10,914 bases of DNA from Chrysochromulina parva (lineage: Eukaryota; Haptophyta; Prymnesiales; Chrysochromulinaceae), in the NCBI GenBank assembly GCA_002887195.1, contig PJAB01002022.1, positions 1 through 10,914 of the forward strand. Direction: 5' to 3'. Below are positions 1-7,000 of the stretch, in pieces. The notes beneath the pieces were generated by a model. It did no database searches. It saw nothing but the letters and a program-made list of their open reading frames with translations, and was not told the DNA's origin. The position numbers were made by a program, and so were the translations under genes. Numbering within the stretch: position 1 is the stretch's first letter; each line of letters opens with the position of its first letter.

Positions 1-290
1 GATCAGGGGCCGCTCAGGGCTGTAAAACAGACGAAATTGTAAACTTTTTACGGATTTACGGAATTTAGGGGGATCTGGGCGGAAGAGGGGGGTGGTGACG
101 CGTATCCGCAAATCAAGTTAGCGCCGGCGAGTGTCTGCTTCGTCTTGTTTCGTTAGATCGTTACACGAGCCGCATCGAGATCGCTGAGACCCTCGATGCA
201 TCCGGACGCCATGCTCGCTCTTGTTCATCTGCGAGTTCGGAGATCATCGCGGCCCGGTGGCGAGCGAGGCGCCAGCTCCGAGCTCGCACG
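1..290. other. Non-coding 3' flank, no gene seen
   Basis: I find no convincing gene here. The first 75 bases are AT-richer than the rest of the window and contain two TGTAA pentamers on the plus strand (21-25 and 38-42). These resemble the algal-type polyadenylation signal and could serve a gene ending left of the window, but that is speculative. A TGTAA on the minus strand (complement of 161-165) lies about 225 bases beyond the OTU1 stop. The short open frames crossing this stretch are Arg/Ser-rich with no recognisable motif, and I treat them as chance. Confidence 0.6.
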
Positions 291-367
291 GCTCGGTCGA
301 GCTCGGTCGAGCTCGGTCGAGCTCGGTCGAGCTCGGTCGAGCTCGGTCAAGCTCGGTCAAGCTCGGC
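291..367. repeat. Decamer tandem repeat (GCTCGGTCGA)n
   Basis: Five exact copies of the 10-mer gctcggtcga (291-340) are followed by two copies of the variant gctcggtcaa (341-360) and a broken copy (361-367). The array ends 22 bases beyond the stop codon of the minus-strand OTU1/YOD1 gene, so it would lie in its 3' UTR or just downstream. The period equals about one helical turn and each unit junction forms a GAGCTC or AAGCTC site. The two CAA units sit at the gene-proximal edge, which suggests a point change followed by copying. A simple minisatellite is the default reading. Confidence 0.95.
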
Positions 368-389
368 CACGTGTTCAGAGATCCAGCTC

Positions 390-1430
390 TCACTTAAACT
401 CGCAGAAGTTCGCATGGCCGGTGCTCTTGGCATGCTCGAGCGCGCCCGCCTCGCCAACGAGGCCCTTTTGGCAGACCAGGCAGCGCAACGTGAACTTGGA
501 CGTGTCGGTAAACTTTCGCAGCCCGTGTTGCTCCGCGACGAGGCTGTGAGCCTCGACCATCGCGCCGTCGACCGTGTGCGCATCGAAGACTGACACGTCG
601 AGTTCCTCGGGCGCCCCGTCGAAGAGGGTCTTGACGAGGAGGTCGTAGTGGACGCCGTCGTACAGGAGCAGGATGCGCGTCGGGTACTCCTCTCCCTGCC
701 CGTACACGTCAACGCGCGTCGTTTGGATGTCGAATGCCGCAATCTCTACGCCAAAGTGCTTTGACAGGATTGCGAGCTCTATGTGCCCACCCCATGTGTC
801 TTGCCTGGTGATCCAGGCGCAGTAAGCATCGGGGTCTTGACCAAGCATGGCCTCACTGAACTGGATCGGATCAGCGCGCACGGCGCCCGCGACGACCTGC
901 CGCAGACCGTCTGCACGCTCACGGCGGCCTGCGCTGCCGTGCATCGCGTGCGCCACTGCTGCGAAGAGGCACGAGTTGTCGGCTGGGACAACGCGGCGCA
1001 TGATTCTCTCGGCGCCGTCGGTGCCGTCGGCGCCGGCCATGAAGCCTGCTGGCGCCGCTTGGCCAAGGCTGAGGGCTAGAGCGATCTGCATCTCCTCGTC
1101 CTCCATGTCGCCGGCAGCAGCAGCAGGAGCTGGCTGCTCTGGAGCAGGGCTTTTGAGAAGAGGCGCGGGTGGTGGCACGACTGGTACGGCCACGGCAGCA
1201 GGCGCGCCGACGCGCACGACGATGGTGTCACCTGATTTCAGAAAATTAGAGAGCGCCTCCTCGGCAGCAGGCAGCGGTTCAATCGGCTGCGGCGGGTAGC
1301 CTGCGAGCAGCGTGTAGGAGCTGGTCGTCTCGAGAGCTCCGTTAATATGCGCAGTGAGCTCGCCCATGGTGGATGCGTCGAGCGTTGTCTGGCCATTGGG
1401 CAGCCGAATTCGTAGGCGTATGTGCGCCAT
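390..1430 (-). CDS. OTU1: OTU1/YOD1-type deubiquitinase with UBX-like, UIM-like, OTU and C2H2 domains
   Basis: Predicted 346-residue cysteine protease that removes ubiquitin from substrates. Yeast Otu1 and human YOD1 act with Cdc48/p97 in ER-associated degradation. Residues 4-74 form the N-terminal UBX-like domain, including the typical AGYPPQPI turn. Residues 107-124 (EDEEMQIALALSLGQ) match a ubiquitin-interacting motif. The OTU domain spans about 143-270, with the catalytic signature PADNSCLF (D151, C154), a conserved DTWGGHIE segment and LYDGVHYD carrying H261. The C-terminus is a C2H2 zinc finger (C317, C320, H333, H339), as in YOD1. The frame stays open upstream, with in-frame ATGs at 1439, 1460, 1505 and 1544. 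I chose 1430 because the UBX-like domain begins right after it and yeast Otu1 starts at the same place. Domain order and motifs make the family assignment very secure; only the start is uncertain. Confidence 0.93.
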   Translation of the reverse strand: MAHIRLRIRLPNGQTTLDASTMGELTAHINGALETTSSYTLLAGYPPQPIEPLPAAEEALSNFLKSGDTIVVRVGAPAAVAVPVVPPPAPLLKSPAPEQPAPAAAAGDMEDEEMQIALALSLGQAAPAGFMAGADGTDGAERIMRRVVPADNSCLFAAVAHAMHGSAGRRERADGLRQVVAGAVRADPIQFSEAMLGQDPDAYCAWITRQDTWGGHIELAILSKHFGVEIAAFDIQTTRVDVYGQGEEYPTRILLLYDGVHYDLLVKTLFDGAPEELDVSVFDAHTVDGAMVEAHSLVAEQHGLRKFTDTSKFTLRCLVCQKGLVGEAGALEHAKSTGHANFCEFK

Positions 1431-1644
1431 GATGACCATGATGAATTTTGGCGCAAACATTAAAAAGACACCGGGGAGGCGGGGAGCGCCGGGAGCTATA
1501 CTCATACCTCCCACAGGACCGACGAGGTTCCAATGGTATTGCATGTAGCACACAATTGCTGCGTGGTGCGTGCAGTTGCGCTGCGTGGCCTCTCGGCACA
1601 TCGATGGCAGCACGCTGGACGTCGGGACGAGGCCGCCCAACGAG

Positions 1645-2460
1645 TCACTCCACCCTGCCGATGGCAGTCCCGAGGAGAGGGATGCCAATCGTCGTCTTGC
1701 GTCTGTAAGTGCGGTAGGCGTCGCCGAAGAATTCGAGAAGGAGCTCCTCCTCGTGTGGAATGCGGTCGTAGAAAAAGTACCACGAGGCACCCGTGTACGC
1801 AAGTAAGCACAGCGGGTTCGCGAGGAGGAGCTGCGTGCCCACCGACCACCAGAAGAAGCCAAAGTAAGCGGGATGGCGCAGGAACGCATAGATCCCATGC
1901 GTGACGAGCTGATGCTCTGCGCGCTTCTCACTCTCAATCTTGTGCGAAAAGTTGGTAGAGCATGTCGCCATGCCAAGTGCGCGTGTCGTCAGACCGACTA
2001 TGCACACGAGTGCGCCTAAGCTGCTGAGCGGGCCCCACTGCTTCGATTCGCTCCAGGCGAACGGGAAGAACGCCCACTCGAGCCAATACTCCATCCAGGC
2101 AAGGGCAACCATGACTTGGTAGAGCACAGAGTGGTTGAGCAGGAAATTGTCGAATCCGAGCGTATCCGGGCGGAACGCAGCAGTCAGTAGGTACTCCGAC
2201 ATGTGAAAGCAGATGAGGAGCAAAAAGTACACAGCCCACGGCGCTGCAGATGGCAACAGCAGAAGCAAGAGCGGTGTCACTGAGCAAGAGACGCCGAGCA
2301 AGAAACCCGTGAGCACTGCGAGCCCGCGACCGTTCGGATCAGTGAACTCGGCCCACGCAGCAGGTGGTAAACGCGCGGCAGCCGCAGCGCCTGCAGAAGC
2401 CTCCGCGGCCTCGCCGGACAGCAGCGGCTCCCGTAGCTTTCCCGGCGCCATTGAGGGCAT
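1645..2460 (-). CDS. ICMT: Protein-S-isoprenylcysteine O-methyltransferase (ICMT/Ste14)
   Basis: Predicted 271-residue ER multipass enzyme that transfers a methyl group from S-adenosylmethionine to the carboxyl of C-terminal prenylcysteine in CaaX proteins such as Ras/Rho-type GTPases. Hydrophobic segments lie near residues 46-70, 74-93, 108-134 and 145-163, with a re-entrant pair near 198-232. The diagnostic C-terminal block is complete: EHQLVTHGIYAFLRHPAY (182-199; H183, R195, H196, P197), GFFWWSVGTQ (201-210), DRIPHEEE (232-239) and FFGDAYRTY (244-252). Length and motifs match Ste14/ICMT. A GTG at 2496 would extend the frame, but a eukaryotic start is more likely at ATG 2460 or ATG 2451. 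The Ala-rich first 35 residues carry no recognisable domain. It lies between the MTD1-like and OTU1 genes on the same strand, 205 and 214 bases away, consistent with separate transcripts. Confidence 0.95.
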   Translation of the reverse strand: MPSMAPGKLREPLLSGEAAEASAGAAAAARLPPAAWAEFTDPNGRGLAVLTGFLLGVSCSVTPLLLLLLPSAAPWAVYFLLLICFHMSEYLLTAAFRPDTLGFDNFLLNHSVLYQVMVALAWMEYWLEWAFFPFAWSESKQWGPLSSLGALVCIVGLTTRALGMATCSTNFSHKIESEKRAEHQLVTHGIYAFLRHPAYFGFFWWSVGTQLLLANPLCLLAYTGASWYFFYDRIPHEEELLLEFFGDAYRTYRRKTTIGIPLLGTAIGRVE

Positions 2461-2548
2461 TATTGTGCTCAAGACGGCGTTTTCGAAAACAAACACGCAG
2501 CAGAGCAGCCCATTGGGCCAAGCTCAGAATGCGCCACGCACGTGTCAA

Positions 2549-2554
2549 TTTATT
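2549..2554 (-). terminator. Candidate poly(A) signal AATAAA for the MTD1-like gene
   Basis: Read on the minus strand this is a perfect AATAAA, 112 bases beyond the MTD1-like stop and upstream of the ICMT start. It lies in a short AT-rich pocket within GC-rich DNA. Position and sequence fit a polyadenylation signal, but a single hexamer is weak evidence. Confidence 0.35.
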
Positions 2555-2665
2555 AAATCCATGCAGCTCTGGGCATCGCCCTCATTGTCAATGACGAGTC
2601 ATCCACCTACTTGTGTATGTGATGTCTTTGATGTCTCGCATGATGTATCAGCGTTTGAGCTCAAC

Positions 2666-3772
2666 TCAACGGCGGGAGACCGCGACCGCTATGAGTGTGA
2701 GCGCAGCGCCGGCGGCGAAAGCGGCGGTGAGCGACGCGGCTGCGGGCACCGCAGCACTGCCGGCCGTGTCGGTCGCGGCGTTCCTCGCCGATTCCTCCTT
2801 CGCGGCGAGCGAGTGGAAGTTGGTATGCAGCCGCAGCAGGTTGCGCGCGAGGATGGCGATGGTGACTTTGCCAATGGCAGGCACGAGCGCGCAGCGCTCC
2901 TCGACGCCTGGACCAAAGTTCATGTGCTGGGAGACGTTGATGGCGATGGCGCCAGGCTTCATCGCGTCAGCGGCGATTGTGAAGCTCTTGACTGGGACGC
3001 CCGAGATGACCACATCGGCAGAGGCGAGCGCATCTTTTTGCTCCACGCTCGTCTCCTCCACCTTGATTGTGCCCGAGACGGCGCCTGCCGTGAACACCTG
3101 CATGCCGTGCTCATCCACCGAATAGACTGTTGCGCCGTCATTGGCGAGCATCGCGGCGAGCGGCCGGCCGACGACCTCTGAGCGGTTGAACACGATGCAC
3201 GTGCGCCCAGCGAGCTGCTTTCGGACAGGAGCTGCCTTGTCATACGCACCGAGGTCCTCGAGCAGCTTGACGCATGCAAGTGGCGTGCAGGGCAACACGC
3301 ACTTTTTCGGTTCAACGGCAGAGGCAGCGCCCAGAGCGTACGAGCACCCTCTGTACTCGTCGAGCGTCCGGATGTTGTGGTAGAGGGCGTAGCGATAGCG
3401 GTGATTGAGGCCTTCGACGTCTTTCTCGAACGAGACGACATCGCGCAGGTACATGTCCTTTTGTGTACCAAAGACGGGGTAGTACACGATAATGCCGTGC
3501 ACGTCCGGGTCTTCGTTGGCAGCAATCACTGCGGACTCGAGCTCGTGGCGCCCTGGCCTACGCAGCTCGTAGGCAATGCCATTCTTCTCGCACGCGCGAC
3601 TCGTCATGCGCGCGTACACTTCGCCTGCAGGGTCCTCGTTGGAGAGGAAACCCACAAGCTTTGGATGACCCTTGCCGGCAGAGACGAGCTTCGCAACCGT
3701 ATCTCGGATCTCCAGGTTGAAGGCCTCCGCGACAGCGTCTTGCGTGTGCTTACCGGGTGCGGGCCACGGCAT
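2666..3772 (-). CDS. MTD1: MTD1-type NAD-dependent methylenetetrahydrofolate dehydrogenase with C-terminal membrane tail
   Basis: Predicted 368-residue enzyme oxidising 5,10-methylene-THF to 5,10-methenyl-THF with NAD+, in one-carbon metabolism. Residues 10-325 follow yeast Mtd1 closely: KLVGFLSNEDPA (38-49), HGIIVYYPVFG (92-102), EKDVEGLNH (116-124), LPCTPLACVK (160-169), the cofactor-site block FNRSEVVGRPLAAMLANDGA (195-214) and GKVTIAILARNLLRL (311-325). At the folate site Y53 is kept, but the Lys four residues later, needed for cyclohydrolase activity in bifunctional enzymes, is T57. This points to a monofunctional dehydrogenase, as in yeast. Beyond the yeast length a Ser/Ala linker leads to a hydrophobic helix (about 346-365) and terminal SRR, resembling a tail anchor. 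ATG 3772 is the only usable start: the frame is open to 4060 but begins with TTG and has no other Met. Confidence 0.93.
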   Translation of the reverse strand: MPWPAPGKHTQDAVAEAFNLEIRDTVAKLVSAGKGHPKLVGFLSNEDPAGEVYARMTSRACEKNGIAYELRRPGRHELESAVIAANEDPDVHGIIVYYPVFGTQKDMYLRDVVSFEKDVEGLNHRYRYALYHNIRTLDEYRGCSYALGAASAVEPKKCVLPCTPLACVKLLEDLGAYDKAAPVRKQLAGRTCIVFNRSEVVGRPLAAMLANDGATVYSVDEHGMQVFTAGAVSGTIKVEETSVEQKDALASADVVISGVPVKSFTIAADAMKPGAIAINVSQHMNFGPGVEERCALVPAIGKVTIAILARNLLRLHTNFHSLAAKEESARNAATDTAGSAAVPAAASLTAAFAAGAALTLIAVAVSRR

Positions 3773-4019
3773 GGGACACCAACGCAGGCTGAGGACTGCT
3801 TTGTCAGCCGAGAGGGACCCCCGACGGACGCGACCACGCGCAATCGTCTCCCGCAGAGGAGTGGCCCGCGAGTGTGAACGTGAAAACCGAGACCCATGGG
3901 AAAGTCCTCGGACGCGCACCCACCCTGCCACCTGCACGAGAGCATGCGCAACTGTTTCGCCCGGCAAGTTCTCCGCACCCAACTTCCCCAGGAGGTCCCC
4001 AACGGGCAGTTCGCAGGAA
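3773..4019. promoter_or_regulatory. Divergent intergenic region, probable bidirectional promoter
   Basis: These 247 bases separate the start codons of the minus-strand MTD1-like gene and the plus-strand SIR2-WW gene, so promoters and 5' UTRs of both must lie here or overlap the genes. I see no TATA box on either strand; the sequence is GC-rich throughout. Plus-strand ATGs occur inside it (near 3895 and 3943) out of frame with SIR2, so the SIR2 transcript either starts late in this region or carries upstream ATGs. Frames on both strands stay open across it, which I put down to GC richness. Confidence 0.55.
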
Positions 4020-7000
4020 ATGGTCGCTGCTCCTACTGCGCCATCCACATTGCGGCGCAAGCTTGCGGCCGCGGCTGCTGCGCCGCGGCCGCAGAGTCAG
4101 GAAGGATCATCCTCGCAACCCCCGCGACGCCCTGGCACATCAGCCAAGAAGCTCTCGCGGCCGCAGAGTAACGGCAGTAGCAGTTGCGTGGCTGATGAGG
4201 CCAAGGCTCAGTATGCAAGGGCCGCCGCGGCATTGCTGGATGCAGACTTCTTGCTCGTGTGTGCAGGCGCAGGCTTCTCAGCTGATTCGGGCCTGCCCGT
4301 CTACAAGGACGTTGCTGACATCGAACCGTATCGTCAGCGATCGCTTACGTACTCCGACCTTTGCACGCCTGGCTGGTGCCAACGCGATCCAGAGACCTTC
4401 TATGGTTTCTGGGGCGCATGCTACAACTCCTATTTCGACACGGAACCGCACGAGGGCTATTCTATCATCAACCGCTGGCGCGACGGCGTTGTTGGCCGTC
4501 GCCTCGTGAAGCGTATCTCGTCGGCCCGCTCCACACGCGACGCCAAGCCTCTGCATTCGGAGCCGATAAGCGGAGGCAATGAAGCCTCGGCGAGCGGCGA
4601 CGGCCCATCGGCGGGGTTTGTATTCACATCCAATGTTGACTGCTTCTTCCGGCGCGCGGGCTGGGCGGAGACGCAGATCCTTGAGATCCATGGCAACGTG
4701 CAGCGATGGCAGTGTTCACTGCCTTGCAGCCAGTCGCGGCTCAGCCGGCACCCGGTGTGGCTGCTCCCTAAGTCGCACCGCTTCGAGTTGGACATGTCCA
4801 CAATGCGTGCGCCGCGCTTCTATCGGGACGCCACGAAGAGCCAATCGGATGGGCCTTCGGAGGCTAAGCACGAGGCGGTGCCAAACGGAGCGGCGGCGGC
4901 GTCAAACGCTGCAGCGGCGGTATCGGCACATGCGACGCGTAGCGGCAAGCTGACTACGGCTTGGGATGCCGACGACGACGACGACGAGGAGGAGGAGGAG
5001 GAGGAGGAGGAGGAGGAGGACTGCGATCTTGATCTTGAAGTCTGCGAACATGCTGGCGAGTCTGATATCTATGGCAAGGACACCAGCGGTGCGAGTGAGA
5101 GAGCCAAGGATGTTCACACCGAGGATGTGCACACCGAGGATGTGCACACCGAGGATGTTCACTGCCGCACATGCGCCGACATGAGCGACACGTCGGTGGC
5201 AGTGGGCACGGGCTCCGATGCGCGCCGCACACGGCTCAACCCTGACGAGAACTTCGTGCATTGCCCGCACTGCGGGCGGCTAGCACGCCCGTGCATCTTG
5301 ATGTTCGATGACAACGCATGGATGGGCGACGAGGCTCCAGGCCCGCTCGGCCCTGGGCACTCCCAGCCTCGCTGCTACCGGCAATGGGAGGCCGCCGTCA
5401 AGGCCGCGCTGAAGGCCGACCGCCGGAAGCGGCTAGTCATCCTTGAGCTTGGGTGCGGCCTGCGGGTACCGACGGTCCGTAGGCATGCAGAGCGCCTGCT
5501 CAAGCAAACCTTCAAGTTCAATACGCAGCTTGTGCGCATCAACTTGGATGAGCCCGAGGCACGGAAAAACGGCAAGCTAGCAGGTGCTATCATCTCGCTG
5601 CGCAGCACATGCCTCGCAGCGCTTCAGCAGGTGGATACACACATCAGCGAGATGTGTGCGATCCGAGGAGTACCCACCAACGGAGGCTTGTATGCGTCGG
5701 TGCCGCCGCGTGCTTCTGCAGACGCTGTGCGCACACAGTCCGATCTTTCTGTGGAGCGGCGAAGCAGGCCGCAGACCGCGGCTCCGTCGTCAGCTCGCGC
5801 AGCGAATACAGCATCTGCAGCCATCACGCCCGTGTTCGAGGCGCCAAGCGTCACTGCCGCGTCTATCGGAGGCCTCATACAAGTGCTGCCCGCTGTTTCG
5901 TGTCAGGCCGCTTCCAAGATGGATGCAGCAGTGGCGCACAGCTGTCGCCCCCCTCCCACTCTGCCGGAGTCCTCAAGGGCACGCGCGAGCGACAAGGAGT
6001 CTCCAACGGCAGCAGTGGTGTCCGGCTCCGCGACAGCCGCGTTCGCTCCAGTTGCTGCAGATACCACCACGGTTCAGACGAATTCCCCACAGACGCCTGG
6101 GGCCCAGGCGGCCAGGTCCTCAACGATGGCGGTGATGGCTCCAGCGGCTGAAGTGATAGTGGTGATGGCGCCATCGGCGGCGAAGGTAGGACATGCGCAC
6201 ACCACCACCACCACCACCACCACTACCACCACCACCACCCCTGCGGCGAGTGTGGCACAGACGAGTATCCCTCTGCCTTTGGGCACCACCACCACCACCC
6301 CTGCGGCGAGTGTGGCACAGACGAGTATCCCTCTGCCTTTGGGTTGGTCCCGGTACATCGATCCAGCAAGTGGTCGCCCTTATTTTGCCGATCCTGCTGG
6401 AAAGACTACCTGGGACGTCCCTAGGCTGACCACGTCCGCTACCGCCACCTCTTCCTCGTCGTCGGAGAATGCATCTGAGCCTGGTTCACCGACCATGGCT
6501 GCCTCCGCTGTTGCCGCGCCTGCGTCCGTCACGGAAGCGGCTCGCAGCGCCTCTGCTGGAACAGCCTCGGCTTCTGTCCGGCGCGTGATCCGTCCTTGCA
6601 CGACCAGCCACACTTTCGCTCCCGAGTCCTCCCTGGGCAGCGAGGACGCCGAAGGCACAGGCGAGTCGGCCACTGCTGGCAGCGCAAGGGCCACTGCGTC
6701 TACGATGGCAGATGGGCTTGTCGCTCAAGTCGAGAGGCATTTCGAAGGGATGCCATCTTTCGTCCCAAGTGTCGCCACGCGTCTCAGCGGAGATTGCAGT
6801 CACATCTACGCTCGACTGGCGGCCGTACGTGTGGAGACGGAGGTGAGGGCACACACGAAGCTGCTCGCAGCAAGGGCACATGAACTTGCGGTGGCCGAGG
6901 CGAGCGCCAAGGCGAGCGCAAAGGCGCGAGCAGAGGCGCGGGAGTGGAAGAGGTCTAACGTGCGCGCAGATGTCACGGCGGAGTATCGAGCTGAGGCGCT

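Noticed and set aside
1431..1976. N-terminal extension of the OTU1 frame, open for 182 further codons
   Set aside because: It runs antiparallel to nothing conserved, is Arg/Ser-rich, begins with a non-ATG codon and overlaps the ICMT coding region on the same strand in another frame. Only the last 40 codons before 1430 contain ATGs that could be alternative starts.
2213..3181. 322-codon plus-strand frame opposite ICMT and MTD1
   Set aside because: Asp/Arg/Gly-rich with no motif, and it crosses two well-supported minus-strand genes. It is a shadow of their codon bias.
3728..3745. GGTAAG-like splice donor on the minus strand near the MTD1 start (ccggtaagcac)
   Set aside because: It lies within residues 6-9, just before the Mtd1 homology starts, and the frame reads through with good conservation from residue 10. 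Splicing there is not needed, although RNA data could revive it.
3672..4019. Upstream part of the SIR2-WW frame
   Set aside because: It lies antisense to the MTD1 gene or in the intergenic gap, with no domain. An ATG at 3771 exists in frame, but 4020 has the better context and sits near the first conserved sequence.
3773..4060. N-terminal extension of the MTD1-like frame that could look like an organelle presequence
   Set aside because: It begins with TTG, has no ATG before 3772 and overlaps the SIR2 start on the opposite strand. The Arg/Ser content is what GC-rich non-coding DNA gives.
5109..5162. Possible CRISPR-like short repeat array
   Set aside because: Units are 15 bases, directly adjacent with no spacers, and encode an in-frame pentapeptide cycle. 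This is a coding minisatellite.
6074..6358. Minus-strand frame with a long Val run that looks like a membrane segment
   Set aside because: The Val run is only the complement of the ACC (Thr) microsatellite in the SIR2-WW gene, and the duplicated 60 bases account for the rest of the pattern.
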